Under the pieces are notes generated by a model. The model saw only the letters and a list, made by a program, of their open reading frames with translations, had not been told where the DNA came from and ran no database searches. Positions 16,393 through 25,345 of a DNA stretch of 64,000 nucleotides are shown piece after piece. Where the stretch lies: positions 29,493 through 93,492 of the forward strand of contig JAFDWC010000001.1 in assembly GCA_018268655.1 (NCBI GenBank), in the 5' to 3' direction. The position numbers and the translations under genes are program-made. The stretch is from Actinomycetota bacterium (GTDB taxonomy: Bacteria; Actinomycetota; Thermoleophilia; Solirubrobacterales; 70-9). The number at the start of each line of letters is the position of its first letter. Within the stretch, counting starts at the first letter, position 1.

Positions 16393-17175
16393 CTACCGGT
16401 ACTCGACCTTGATCGAGCTGAAGCTGAGCGAGACGCTCTCGGCCACCGTGCCGGCGCCGGCCTTGCCCTGGCCCTTGTCGGTGCCGTAGGAGTCGACCCT
16501 CGCGCCGGTGAGGATGATGGTCTGCGGCCCGCCTTGCGCGGCCGCACGCACGGTCATCACCGCGGTCTTGATGTGCTGGCCGTTGACGCACAGCTTCATC
16601 AGGGTCGGCGAGGCTTTGTCGAGCGGCTTGACGATCTGGATGCCGCGCGCCGCGGCGTTGGGTCCGCCGACGAGCTGCCAGGCGAGGACGGGGAACGAGG
16701 TCCCACCACCGCTGCCGAGGGTCATCGTCGCGACCGGAGATCCGCCGGGCACGGCCTGCAGCGGCGGGATCGGCCTCGCCGGCGCGGTCAGCGTCTTGCC
16801 GTCGCCCAGCGTGAAGGTCCGGCCGTCGATCGAGACCGTCGTCCCGGCCGGTCCGCTCGCCCCCTGGGCCCCGGGGGATCCGGCGACGCCCTGGGGGCCG
16901 GCTGGACCGGTCACGTTCCAGCTCAGCGCGTGCTCGGCCTGCGCGGGGGCGCCGGCCGGGTTGCAGGTCTGACCGGCCGACGGATCGATGATCCGGACGT
17001 TCGGGCCGGCGGCGACGGGCGTCGTCCCGTCCTGCTGCACCTCATAGCAGGCGTGGATAACCCCGTCGTTTCCGGGCACGGCCGCGATCGCCGCCGCCGA
17101 CGCGCCAGCCGCCGCCGCGACGACCAGCATCAGCACGGTCCTTCCGGTCCGACCGGTCAGCTCCCGGACCCTCAT
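16393..17175 (-). CDS. Secreted protein with collagen-like stretch and Hcp-like (T6SS tube) domain
   Basis: This 260-residue protein has a signal peptide (1-32), then a region with Cys pairs, a short Gly-Pro-Ala triplet run ('GPAGPQGVAGSPGAQGASG', about 90-108), and a C-terminal domain with the Hcp pattern. The Hcp hallmarks are 'IQIVKPLDKASPTLMKLCVN', 'TIILTGARVDSYG', and a final 'ESVSLSFSSIKVEY'. In proteobacteria, Hcp forms the type VI secretion tube. This is a signal-peptide-bearing version in an apparent Gram-positive, with no T6SS genes nearby. It more likely forms secreted or surface rings, or has another role. The domain call is by recognised motif pattern only. Confidence 0.7.
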   Translation of the reverse strand: MRVRELTGRTGRTVLMLVVAAAAGASAAAIAAVPGNDGVIHACYEVQQDGTTPVAAGPNVRIIDPSAGQTCNPAGAPAQAEHALSWNVTGPAGPQGVAGSPGAQGASGPAGTTVSIDGRTFTLGDGKTLTAPARPIPPLQAVPGGSPVATMTLGSGGGTSFPVLAWQLVGGPNAAARGIQIVKPLDKASPTLMKLCVNGQHIKTAVMTVRAAAQGGPQTIILTGARVDSYGTDKGQGKAGAGTVAESVSLSFSSIKVEYR

Positions 17176-17264
17176 ACGGCAGGCCAGCCTACCGAGTGAC
17201 CACCGAGTGGCAGAGCGACGATCGACGGATGTCTGACGGCGCCCCGGGCCTGCCGCGGAGGCGA

Positions 17265-17278
17265 TATACCCGGGTATA
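17265..17278. promoter_or_regulatory. 14-bp palindrome ahead of vapBC-like pair
   Basis: TATACCCGGGTATA is a perfect palindrome ending 20 bases before the antitoxin ATG at 17299. Ribbon-helix-helix antitoxins of toxin-antitoxin pairs bind short palindromes over their own promoter. The site is AT-rich at both ends and could also include a -10-like element. Assignment rests on position and symmetry. Confidence 0.6.
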
Positions 17279-17298
17279 CAGGCGGCCTGGCAAAGGTC

Positions 17299-17508
17299 AT
17301 GGTCTCCCTTCCCGACGATCTCCTCGCCGAGGTCGATGCCGAGGCGCGGCGCGGCGGCACGACCGCAGCGCCGTCATGCGGGAGTTCGCCGACGCCGCGC
17401 TGCGCCGACGCCGCGAGGGCCGGGCAGCGGCCATTCGGTCGCTGCTCAGCGACGTCACGCCCCACGGCGGTCGGGCCGCGGAGCAGGTGAAGGCGACGCG
17501 GCCGGTCC
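17299..17508 (+). pseudogene. Frameshifted ribbon-helix-helix (VapB-like) antitoxin
   Basis: The frame from ATG 17299 reads 'MVSLPDDLLAEVDAEARRGG' and then, after ACGACC near 17366, the likely continuation 'RSAVMREFADAALRRRREG' is found only in another frame. Adding one base there restores a normal ribbon-helix-helix antitoxin with a C-terminal tail. So a single-base loss has occurred, or there is a sequencing error. The PIN-domain gene follows directly. As it stands, a functional antitoxin would not be made. Confidence 0.6.
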
Positions 17509-17918
17509 GTGACGGCGCTGCTCCTCGACGCGAGCGTCCTGCTCGCGGCCTTCGATCCCGCCGACGATCACCATCAGCCGGCACGAGCGCTGCTGGAAGA
17601 CGACGAGACCACGCTGGCCACCCTCGACCTCGCCCGCTATGAGGTCGTGAACGTCGCCGTTCGGGCGTGGCGAGCCCCCACTCCGCACCGTCGCTGCTCG
17701 CCGTGATCGAGAGGCTTGCCGACGACGGTGGGGTGCTCGCATCCACCCACACCCTCCTGACGAGGGCGGCCGACATCGCCGACCGGCACGCGATCTCCGT
17801 CCACGACGCCGCCTACGCAGCCGCCTCCGATCAAGGAGGCCATCGCCTGGTCAGCTGCGACGAGCGCGACCTGGTCTCGAAGGGCCTTGCGTCGCTTCCC
17901 GCCGACCTCCAGGCCTGA
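17509..17918 (+). pseudogene. Frameshifted PIN-domain (VapC-like) toxin
   Basis: The N-terminal part, from GTG 17509, holds 'LLLDASVLLAAFD' (first acidic residue) and 'LARYEVVNVAVRAWR' (Glu). The C-terminal part, in another frame from about 17670, has 'AISVHDAAYAAAS' and 'LVSCDERDLV' (the remaining Asp residues). Together they make a complete PIN RNase with all four acidic positions. The frame change at about 17670 breaks it. Both members of the pair are damaged, which fits a decayed module better than a single sequencing error. VapC toxins cut specific tRNA or rRNA sites. Confidence 0.65.
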
Positions 17919-17975
17919 CTCAGCGCGCCGCCGGGCTCGGGCCAGGCGCCGCCGATCGACCGACGGCAGCTCCGC

Positions 17976-18590
17976 TCACGGTTCGTGTTCGACGACGAAT
18001 TCGAGGTGCTTGATCGCTTCTGGGAAGTCCTTCTGCTCAGCTTCCCGTTCATGCCGGTAGTCGGCGAGCTGCCCGGCAACCGAGCAATCGAGCCGGGCGA
18101 GGTGTTCGGCGGCGATCTTGAGGCCGCCCTCGACGCCCATCTTCCGCTCGAAGAAGTCGTGCGAGAGGAGGTCTGAGGTGCTGCCGACGATATAGACGAA
18201 CTTCGGGTTCGAGTAAGAGTGCCGCCGCCCGTCGAGCGCCTGTGCGGCCGTGTCGAGGTCCGCCCACAGCGCTTCCAGCTTTTCGGCCACCGGGATGAAC
18301 CCTCGCACCGCCTTCTTGAACGGCGGCCGCGCCTGCGCCGGGGCGCGCTTCACCGCGACGCAGCCCTTCGCGAAGCTTTCGACCCCCTGGCGATAGGTCT
18401 CGTCCGCCTTGTCGGCTTCCGCCTCCCAATGGGTGAAGAACTCGATGTCGCCTTTCTTGATCCGGCCTTTCCCTTCGTGGGCCGGCAGCGGGCCGGGCGC
18501 CGTCGGGATACCGGAGGCGGCCGCGGCGACGACGGAGAGGCAGAGGACCAGGACGGCTGCGAGAAGCACGGTCGCGGGCAAGCGGTTCAA
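17976..18590 (-). CDS. Secreted helical protein of unknown function
   Basis: The best start is TTG at 18590. It follows 'aggaagga' at proper spacing and gives a perfect signal peptide ('MNRLPATVLLAAVLVLCL', cut near 'AAAASG'). The open frame extends to a GTG at 18644 without a ribosome site. The 204-residue product is mostly helical and charged ('EFFTHWEAEADKADETYRQG', 'AEKLEALWADLDTAAQALDG', 'HLARLDCSVAGQLADYRHER'). It resembles secreted four-helix-bundle proteins. I do not recognise a family. It is separated from the large regulator gene by about 143 bp. Confidence 0.55.
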   Translation of the reverse strand: MNRLPATVLLAAVLVLCLSVVAAAASGIPTAPGPLPAHEGKGRIKKGDIEFFTHWEAEADKADETYRQGVESFAKGCVAVKRAPAQARPPFKKAVRGFIPVAEKLEALWADLDTAAQALDGRRHSYSNPKFVYIVGSTSDLLSHDFFERKMGVEGGLKIAAEHLARLDCSVAGQLADYRHEREAEQKDFPEAIKHLEFVVEHEP

Positions 18591-18733
18591 GGCGATCCTT
18601 CCTGTCGAGGGCGCGCGGGGCGACTGGGTGACGGAATCTCTCACCGCGGTGTCGAGTTGGCAAGGAATGGGCTGAGGAAGCGCCGCGGCCGGCGCCTAGC
18701 CCGGCGGTTGAGCCGTGCGAGACGGCCGTACTC

Positions 18734-21643
18734 TCATCTGTACTCGAGGTGGTTGGCCGCCTCCTGTTCGGTGCTGCCGAGGCGTCGGAGGATCGCGAGC
18801 GCCTCGGAGAGCTTCGCCTCGGCCGAGGCCTCATCGCCACGCTCGCGGTCGAACAGGGCCGAGGCGCGCAGGATGTGCGCCTCGCCGTACGGGAACGGCA
18901 TCGCTCGCGCCCGCTCGAGTCCCTCCCGATGGACGGCATCGGCGAGGTCCGGCGTACCCAGGGGCGCCGCGACCGACCCCATGACTTCGAGCGCCGGGAT
19001 CCCGTGGAGCCAGCCTTCGCTTCGGCGCGCCGCCGCGACGGCACGCTCGGCGTAGGGGCGGGCGCTCGCCGGGTCGCCGAGCTCGAGGTGGGCGGCGCCG
19101 AGGGTCGTCAGCAGCGGGATCGAGTAGCTCCAGGGGAGGTCCTTGGCGTGAAGTGGCTGCAGCCTCGCGACGGCCGCCTCTGGGCGGCCTTCGAGCAGGT
19201 CGAGGTGGGCGAGGTGCACTGCCGCGGCGTGCTCCACGTAGGCGATGCGCATCGACCGCGCGGAGCGGACGGACGCCTGCAGACGGAGGTGCGCCTCATG
19301 CCAGCGGCCGTCCCAGATGAGCAGCTTTGCGATCACCGGCCCGACCCGAACCGAGGAGGTCGAGGGGGCATGGCCGTCCAGGCTGGCCTGGGCCCGAGCG
19401 AGGAGCCGGCGGCCCGACTCCCAGTCTCCTCGCACGTAATCGCCGACCGCGAGGAGCACGGTGTGAACGGCGGCGACGATCTGATCGCCGGCCGACTCGG
19501 CCACGCGCAGCATTCGTTCGCTGAGCGCGCGGCTCGGTTGCAGCGCGCCCATCGACACGTACACCGCGCTGAGCAGCGTCGCGATCTCGGCGGCCGCGTC
19601 GTCCCCCTCCGCGGACGGACCTGCCGGGATCGTCGTCTCGAGGAGAACGGCCGCCTCCCGAAGGCTGCCGGAGTGGATCAACGCGGCACCCTGGAGCCGC
19701 CTTCCGACCAGCCGCAGCCGCTTGTTGCCGGTTGCCCGGCCGACCCGATCTAGCGACCGACCGACGGTCGTCATCCGCTTGAAGGACCCCTGCGCGAACA
19801 GCAGCCGGCCCAGCCCCTCCCACCGAAGGATCGCGCCCTCGGAGGTCGTCCCGGTCGTCTTCAGCTCGCTGCCTTCGACGAGGCCTACCACCCTCTCGAG
19901 GGCGTCGTCGCCGATGCCGCGACGGAAGTGCGCCTCCGCCAGCCGGCCGGTCAGCCGGTGCACCGAGTCCACCTCGTCGGCGGCTCGATACCGCTCGAGT
20001 GCCGACTCGAGCGCGGAGATCGCCTCGTCGTATCGCCCCACCCGGTAGAGCGCGAGCCCGAGCTTCTCGCCGATCGCCGCGGTCTCCCTGGATCTGCCCA
20101 GCTCGCGCAGCCGATCGATCGCCTGCTGGAAGAACTCGGCGGCGGCGGCGTAGGCGACGCGCTGCTGTGCCTGATCGCCGGCCAGCTCGAAGTAGTCGAT
20201 GGCCCTGTCGGGATCGTCGCTCGAGGCGAAGTGAAAGGCGAGCAACTCGGCCCGCGGCGGGCTTTCGCTCGCCAGCGTCTCGGCGACCCGGCGGTGCAGC
20301 AACCGGCGGCGACCAGCCGAGAGGCCCGCCTCGATCGTCTCCCGGATCAGATCATGTGTGAAGCGATACTCCCCCTCCGGATCCTCCGCGAGCAGACGAG
20401 CCGCCGTCGCCATCTCTAGCGCCTCGACGACTTCGTCGTCGGACCGGCTGCCCGCCCGCACCAGCAGTGCGTGCGAGACGTCGCCGCCGCCGATCGCCGC
20501 CACCGCAAGCAGCTCCTGCGCCGTCTCGGGTAGGGCGAGCAGCCGCTGGCCGATGACCTGCTTCACCGTCCATGGCAGCGTCAGTTCCTGCGCTCCCTGA
20601 TCGGCGGACAGCTGGTCCTCGACGAAGCTGACCAGGAAGAACGGCACGCCGCCGGCCCGGCGCACGAGCGCCGGCATCAGCGCCTGCGCCTCATCCAGCT
20701 GAGTCGAGAGCTCGAGCACCAGTTGCCCGGCCTCCTGATCGGAGAGCGGCTCGAGGTCGAGGACACGGACCTGCGAGGCCCTGGCAAGGTCGGCGACCAG
20801 GTCGCCGAGTCGACTCCCCGCAACCGGTTCGGAATCGCGGTACGCGCCGAGCACGCGGATCGGCGGCGACCCGGCCTGCGCCTGCAGCGCGGCGATCAGG
20901 TCAAGTGCATCCGGCCCCGCCCACTGAAGGTCGTCGAGGACGAGCAGCAACCCGCCCTCGCCGGCGACGGCGCGCAGGAGACGGGCCACCTCGGCGAACA
21001 GCAGCAGTCGCCGTTGCTGTGGCTGGGCATCGAGAGCGAGACGCCGGTCCGACGCCGCGAGCTCCGGCAGCATCTGGCCGAGTGCGTCGGCCCGCTCGAG
21101 CGCCGCCGTGCGATCGTCAGCGGGCAGTTGCGCGAGCAGGTGGCTCAGCGCGCTCGTCAGCGGCGCGTAGGGATCCTGTGCGCGCCGCTGGCAGCCCCCC
21201 GTCGCCACCCGCCAGTCAATCTGCTCGGCCCGCGAGGCCGCGTACTCCAGCAGTCGTGACTTCCCGATCCCCGGCTCACCGGCAAGCAGCAGCACCGGCG
21301 GACCGGCCCCTGCGAGGTGTTGGCGGATCTCGGCCAGCTCGCGCTCACGCCCGACCAGCGGACGAACGGGTGGACCGGGCTCGCCGCGATGCTCCCCGGT
21401 CGTCTGCAGCCGTGCACGGTCCTCATCCCCCAGCTCGAGGACTGCCGCAAGACGATCGGCCGCGGCGGAGGAGATCGGCCGCTGGCCCCGCTCCAGCTTG
21501 CCGACGTAGTTGGCGGTATACCCGCAGCGATCGCCCAACTCCTCCTGCGTCAGCCCGGCCCGCTGGCGATATCGCCGAAGCAGCTCCCCCGACGACCGCG
21601 CCCCATCCCCCGCAAACGACCCTCTGGGCGCGCCGTCGTTCAC
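18734..21643 (-). CDS. Large regulator: XRE helix-turn-helix, AAA/STAND-like ATPase, TPR repeats
   Basis: This 969-residue protein begins with an XRE DNA-binding domain (18-75: 'LLRRYRQRAGLTQEELGDRC', 'NYVGKLERGQR'). A P-loop ATPase follows, with Walker A 'AGEPGIGKSRL' (121-131) and Walker B 'LLLVLDDLQWAG' (about 230-242). The C-terminal half is TPR-like helical repeats ('AEFFQQAIDRLRELGRSRET', 'DEAISALESALERYRA'). LuxR-type and SARP-type STAND regulators share this plan, but here the DNA-binding part is N-terminal XRE. The start is GTG at 21643. It is divergent from a three-gene secreted-protein operon, whose promoter it may control. Confidence 0.83.
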   Translation of the reverse strand: MNDGAPRGSFAGDGARSSGELLRRYRQRAGLTQEELGDRCGYTANYVGKLERGQRPISSAAADRLAAVLELGDEDRARLQTTGEHRGEPGPPVRPLVGRERELAEIRQHLAGAGPPVLLLAGEPGIGKSRLLEYAASRAEQIDWRVATGGCQRRAQDPYAPLTSALSHLLAQLPADDRTAALERADALGQMLPELAASDRRLALDAQPQQRRLLLFAEVARLLRAVAGEGGLLLVLDDLQWAGPDALDLIAALQAQAGSPPIRVLGAYRDSEPVAGSRLGDLVADLARASQVRVLDLEPLSDQEAGQLVLELSTQLDEAQALMPALVRRAGGVPFFLVSFVEDQLSADQGAQELTLPWTVKQVIGQRLLALPETAQELLAVAAIGGGDVSHALLVRAGSRSDDEVVEALEMATAARLLAEDPEGEYRFTHDLIRETIEAGLSAGRRRLLHRRVAETLASESPPRAELLAFHFASSDDPDRAIDYFELAGDQAQQRVAYAAAAEFFQQAIDRLRELGRSRETAAIGEKLGLALYRVGRYDEAISALESALERYRAADEVDSVHRLTGRLAEAHFRRGIGDDALERVVGLVEGSELKTTGTTSEGAILRWEGLGRLLFAQGSFKRMTTVGRSLDRVGRATGNKRLRLVGRRLQGAALIHSGSLREAAVLLETTIPAGPSAEGDDAAAEIATLLSAVYVSMGALQPSRALSERMLRVAESAGDQIVAAVHTVLLAVGDYVRGDWESGRRLLARAQASLDGHAPSTSSVRVGPVIAKLLIWDGRWHEAHLRLQASVRSARSMRIAYVEHAAAVHLAHLDLLEGRPEAAVARLQPLHAKDLPWSYSIPLLTTLGAAHLELGDPASARPYAERAVAAARRSEGWLHGIPALEVMGSVAAPLGTPDLADAVHREGLERARAMPFPYGEAHILRASALFDRERGDEASAEAKLSEALAILRRLGSTEQEAANHLEYR

Positions 21644-21657
21644 CTGTACAGCCTAGA

Positions 21658-21678
21658 TTGTCCACGTCGTTTGTCCAC
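21658..21678. promoter_or_regulatory. Direct repeats in the XRE/DUF4242-like divergent promoter
   Basis: TTGTCCAC occurs at 21658-21665 and again at 21671-21678, a 13-base spacing, with a partial third copy (CTGTCC) at 21681. They sit just upstream of the XRE regulator start and about 50 bp before the divergent gene. They could be binding sites for the XRE domain. This is positional inference. Confidence 0.4.
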
Positions 21679-21729
21679 CACTGTCCCTGGACGGCGCGCG
21701 GGGCCGGGATCAGGCTGCCGAAGGTCCTC

Positions 21730-22044
21730 ATGCCGCTCTTCGTCGCCCAACATCGGCACCCGCCTGAAAGCTGCTCTGCCTTCCTGTCCGAATCGGAGCT
21801 GCTCTCCCGTGTCTCCGCCACGGCGGCGGCCCGGCACGGGATCGGCATCGAGGCCGAGGCGTTGATCGAGGTCGAGCATCGACTGCTGCTCGTCGTCGAG
21901 GCGGCGGAGCAGGAGACGGTCGAGGGATTCCTCGGCTTCCTGCGCCAGTCGGGCGAGCTCGAGGTGCTGCCGGCATCGACGGTCGAGGAAGCGGTCGAAC
22001 GCCTGCACGTATTGGACGAATCGAAGGAGAGAGGCGATGAGTAG
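21730..22044 (+). CDS. Small DUF4242/DUF3303-like protein
   Basis: This 104-residue protein starts 'MPLFVAQHRHPPESCSAF', a beginning typical of small ferredoxin-like alpha/beta barrel proteins annotated DUF4242 or DUF3303, some of which bind nickel. The rest ('IEAEALIEVEHRLLLVVEAA', 'GELEVLPASTVEEAVERLHV') completes two beta-alpha-beta units. The family's function is unsettled. Its stop overlaps the start of the next gene by eight bases, so the two are co-translated. It is divergent from the XRE/ATPase regulator. Confidence 0.6.
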   Translation: MPLFVAQHRHPPESCSAFLSESELLSRVSATAAARHGIGIEAEALIEVEHRLLLVVEAAEQETVEGFLGFLRQSGELEVLPASTVEEAVERLHVLDESKERGDE

Positions 22045-23644
22045 AGCTGGGAAGCCGAGGTTTGGTCGGATCGTCGTGACAGGGCTCGCCGTGATCGCAA
22101 CGACCGCCGGCCTCTGCGCGCAGGCGCAGACGGCCCCGGCGTCGGCGAGCGCGGCGCGGGTGCCGACCGACAACCCGCCGTGGTATCCGTCGCTGCAGGC
22201 GTTCGAGCACTACGACTCCGCGCGCTCGCACGTCTTCTCCGAGGCGACGTTCGACGGCTCGTTGACCGGCCCGAACCGCGTCGATCTCCAACGGTCCCGC
22301 CCAGGCGCGTACCCGTCCGGTTACAACACCGCGTACCTCGATTCCAAGGACATGTTCATCCAGGGCGGCAGCTACGGCAACATCAAGGGCTCGATCGGCC
22401 CCTACGTCGCGAAGGTGAACCCGCGGACGCTGCGGCCGATCTGGTACACGCAGCTGCGCAACACCCGCAGGACCAGGGAGTGGGACTACCCCGGCGGCAT
22501 GGCGATCATGGACGACGGATTCATCTATGTGGTGTCCGGCTACCGGATCTACAAAGTGAGCCCGAAGCACGGGCGGGTGGTGAAAACGCTGAGGCTGCCG
22601 ACCATGGTCCACATGCGGAACAACTACCCCGAAACACCGCCCACGTATGACGAAGAAACGTGGACTCAGGACGCGCGCAACACCTCGTACAACGGCATCA
22701 ACGCGCTCCCCGACGGGACGATCATCCTGAAGTCGCTCTACCGCCAGGCGGGCTGCAAGCGCAACGGGCCCTCCGCGATCCTCAACTGCCCGAAGACCAG
22801 GGACGTTCCGGCGTCGATCCTGGTCTCGGTGGATCCGAAAACGATGCGGATCCGCGACAAAATCACGCTGCCCGCGTTCGCCGGCGCGAGGCCGACGATC
22901 ACCCGGTACCACGGCGTCGACTACGTGTACCTGCTGGAGAACACCTCCAGCCCCGTGCGGTACTCGGTGAAGAACGGGCAGTTCACCCTGGACGAAAGCT
23001 GGACGCCGCCGGCGCTTCCGGCGAAATACGAAAATCAGACGACGGGCGGGTCGCTGATCATCATGAACAACTGGGTTCTGGGCGCGACGAACAGCGTCCC
23101 CGCCGGCGGCCACCTGACGATGTTTGCGATCAACCAGAACGATGCCTCCGATGTCCTCTACTCGCAGCCCTACGCAAACGACCCGGTCCCGCCGCTGCTC
23201 TCCCGCGCATTCGAAAAGGCGGCCGCCGGTGAAACCCAGGCGGTCAGCTGGGCGGGGATGTCGCTTGAGGCAGATCCGGCAAACGGCCTGTTCTACGGAG
23301 TGGAGACGCTCGCCCGCAAGGTCGCGGCGTTCAGGATCGGGCCCGAAGGCATCGAAACGGTCTGGGAAAAACCCCAGACCACGACCGAGTGGGCGACGCT
23401 GATCGGTCCGAAGGACCATCGCATCTGGGTCGGCACGAACATCCCCGGCGCCCAGATCCCGGGCCAGAACCACAACGACACCATCGTCTACCGCGACGCC
23501 GCCACCGGTCGCCTGCTCGCGGTCTCGGGACGGGTGCCCGCGATGACGCCGGGAAGCGCGATCCAGCCCGGCTACAACGGCAGCGTCTTCTTCCCCGGAG
23601 CCAAGGGCACCCTGGTCAAGGCGACCCCGCATCCGGCGGGCTGA
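22037..23644 (+). CDS. Secreted beta-propeller-like protein
   Basis: This 535-residue protein has a signal peptide (about 1-38). The repeated blades read like a PQQ/YncE-type propeller: 'SIGPYVAKVNPRTLRPIWYT', 'GGMAIMDDGFIYVVSGYRIY', 'ASILVSVDPKTMRIRDKITL', 'GSLIIMNNWVLGATNSVPAG', 'RIWVGTNIPGAQIPG'. No tryptophan-docking motifs of quinoprotein dehydrogenases are visible, so it may be a binding or scaffold protein, not an enzyme. It overlaps the small gene upstream by eight bases and precedes another secreted protein by six bases. The operon thus looks devoted to extracellular functions. Substrate unknown. Confidence 0.65.
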   Translation: MSRAGKPRFGRIVVTGLAVIATTAGLCAQAQTAPASASAARVPTDNPPWYPSLQAFEHYDSARSHVFSEATFDGSLTGPNRVDLQRSRPGAYPSGYNTAYLDSKDMFIQGGSYGNIKGSIGPYVAKVNPRTLRPIWYTQLRNTRRTREWDYPGGMAIMDDGFIYVVSGYRIYKVSPKHGRVVKTLRLPTMVHMRNNYPETPPTYDEETWTQDARNTSYNGINALPDGTIILKSLYRQAGCKRNGPSAILNCPKTRDVPASILVSVDPKTMRIRDKITLPAFAGARPTITRYHGVDYVYLLENTSSPVRYSVKNGQFTLDESWTPPALPAKYENQTTGGSLIIMNNWVLGATNSVPAGGHLTMFAINQNDASDVLYSQPYANDPVPPLLSRAFEKAAAGETQAVSWAGMSLEADPANGLFYGVETLARKVAAFRIGPEGIETVWEKPQTTTEWATLIGPKDHRIWVGTNIPGAQIPGQNHNDTIVYRDAATGRLLAVSGRVPAMTPGSAIQPGYNGSVFFPGAKGTLVKATPHPAG

Positions 23645-23650
23645 CGCGGC

Positions 23651-25186
23651 GTGAGCCCGTCACCGTCGTCCCACGCGTCAGCGAGATTCGCGAGGCGAGC
23701 GCTGTGCGCGGCGGCGGTGTGCGGGCTCCTCCTCGCCGCCTTCGTCGCCACGGCGTCCGCCAGGTCGGGCCAGGCCCGGATCGCGCCCGTGTTCCCAGGC
23801 TGCGCCTGGGCCCTGGAGTCGACGCCGTCGTTGGCGAACGTGGCCGGTCCCGACCCAAATGCGACGTACTGGACGACGCCGTTCAAGACCGACCGCCCCT
23901 TTCGCTCGTTGACGATCAGGGGCACCTATCCAGAGGCACGCAATATCTCCTTCGTCGTCTACAACAGCAGCGGCGGAGACTTCACCGAGAAGGTCCGGGG
24001 CAAGACGGTCGGCTCGGCGCTCACGGATTACGAAATCGCTCCGGACCGTGGATCGGTCAACCCATGGCAGGTCGACTCGGTCCCGCCCGGTCGCGGGATG
24101 AACTTCACGGTGCGGATACGACGGGGTGTGACCGCGGGCGAGCAGAAGCGACTCAACGCCATACCCATGGTCGACACCGAACCGGTGGAACAGAACCCGA
24201 TAGCTCCCGAAGACGTCGGCTTCGTCACCTTCCGCACCTACGTTCCCTCCGGCGGCAACAAGACGGTCAAGCTCCCGACGGTGATCGTCAACAGGACGGT
24301 CGAGCGTCACGGTCGCCACTCCCGGCCCCGGGTCGCCCACATCCAGCTGCCGACCTGCAACTCGGCCCGCATCGCCCACGCGGCCAAGGTTTCAGGTGCG
24401 CTGAAGCAGATCGCCGCCAAGGTCAAAGGTGAAGCGGTGCCGACGACGCCCGTCACCCCGTGCACCGTCGACGGCCAGCCGCGCTACAGCAACGGCTGCG
24501 CCAAGCCGCTCGAATGGAGCCAGTCCTCCTCCGACCAGGTCGGTGCCCTCTTCCCGGACCCGAGCAACGCCTACATCTCGATGTATTTCTATCCGTCGCC
24601 GGGGACCGTGGTGGTGACCAGGGGCCTGATGCCGACGACCCCGCGAGCTGCGGGCAGCGGCGAGCTGGGCAACTCGATCGGCGCCACTCCGGTCGACTGG
24701 ACCGCGGCGCCACTGCCCTACCAGCTCCGCTACTGGTCGGTGAACAACTATCTGCTGAAGGAGCCCTACCCGGTCGTCACCGAAGGTGTCGGGCCGAACC
24801 GCCGCTACGGTGGCACCGCGGACTACCAGACCGCGGTTGACGCCAACGGCTACTACACGGTCGTCTCCTCCCTGCCCGGCGACAAGCCGTCGAGCGCCTC
24901 CCTCGCCGCGAACTCCGCAACCTGGATTCCGATGCAGGGGGACCAGCCCTCGGTAGCGGAGTCGCAGTGGATGCGGAACATGATGGGCGAAAGCTTCCAG
25001 TACGCGATCCAGCAGATCCCCCACGCCGCCTCCCCGACCGAATACATCCCGAGCTCGGTCGTCGCCCAGGTGATGGGCCCCTACTACCCGACCTCCGCCC
25101 AGTGCCCGGTGTCCGTCTTCGAAGCCCAGGGAACAGGCGGCTGCCTCGCCGTCAGCTCCCCGGCAACGGGGCCCACCGGGGACTAG
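23651..25186 (+). CDS. Secreted protein of an uncharacterised actinobacterial family
   Basis: This 511-residue protein starts with GTG six bases after the preceding stop and has a signal peptide (about 1-37). The N-terminal part has 'PDPNATYWTTPFKT', 'RSLTIRGTYPEARNISFVVY', and 'YEIAPDRGSVNPW'. I associate this pattern with a widespread secreted actinobacterial family of no known function, related in style to DUF1214. It is co-transcribed with the propeller protein. A hairpin follows 27 bp after the stop. Confidence 0.55.
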   Translation: MSPSPSSHASARFARRALCAAAVCGLLLAAFVATASARSGQARIAPVFPGCAWALESTPSLANVAGPDPNATYWTTPFKTDRPFRSLTIRGTYPEARNISFVVYNSSGGDFTEKVRGKTVGSALTDYEIAPDRGSVNPWQVDSVPPGRGMNFTVRIRRGVTAGEQKRLNAIPMVDTEPVEQNPIAPEDVGFVTFRTYVPSGGNKTVKLPTVIVNRTVERHGRHSRPRVAHIQLPTCNSARIAHAAKVSGALKQIAAKVKGEAVPTTPVTPCTVDGQPRYSNGCAKPLEWSQSSSDQVGALFPDPSNAYISMYFYPSPGTVVVTRGLMPTTPRAAGSGELGNSIGATPVDWTAAPLPYQLRYWSVNNYLLKEPYPVVTEGVGPNRRYGGTADYQTAVDANGYYTVVSSLPGDKPSSASLAANSATWIPMQGDQPSVAESQWMRNMMGESFQYAIQQIPHAASPTEYIPSSVVAQVMGPYYPTSAQCPVSVFEAQGTGGCLAVSSPATGPTGD

Positions 25187-25213
25187 GTCCCCGGGGCGCG
25201 CTCGAAGTGCGTT

Positions 25214-25250
25214 GGGCGCCTTTCTTTCGCATACCGAAGGAAAGGCGCCC
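25214..25250. terminator. Strong stem-loop between convergent genes
   Basis: GGGCGCCTTTC (25214-25224) pairs with GAAAGGCGCCC (25240-25250), with further pairing inward. On the plus strand it is followed by AAAAA, not a T-run, so it is not a textbook intrinsic terminator for the plus-strand operon. It lies between convergent transcription units (secreted protein +, SDR -). It may stop transcription with Rho help or protect the 3' end. Confidence 0.45.
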
Positions 25251-25345
25251 AAAAACGCTGCCGTGTGCGTCATCCAGGTGGACCTGGTCGTGGAATCAAC
25301 CGTCAAGCGACCCCGGTCGCCGCCGCCAACCGAGGCTCACACCGC

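Noticed and set aside
15040..17199. 719-residue plus-strand frame across the monooxygenase and Hcp-like genes
   Set aside because: It spans two real minus-strand genes and has no recognisable domain; low-complexity shadow.
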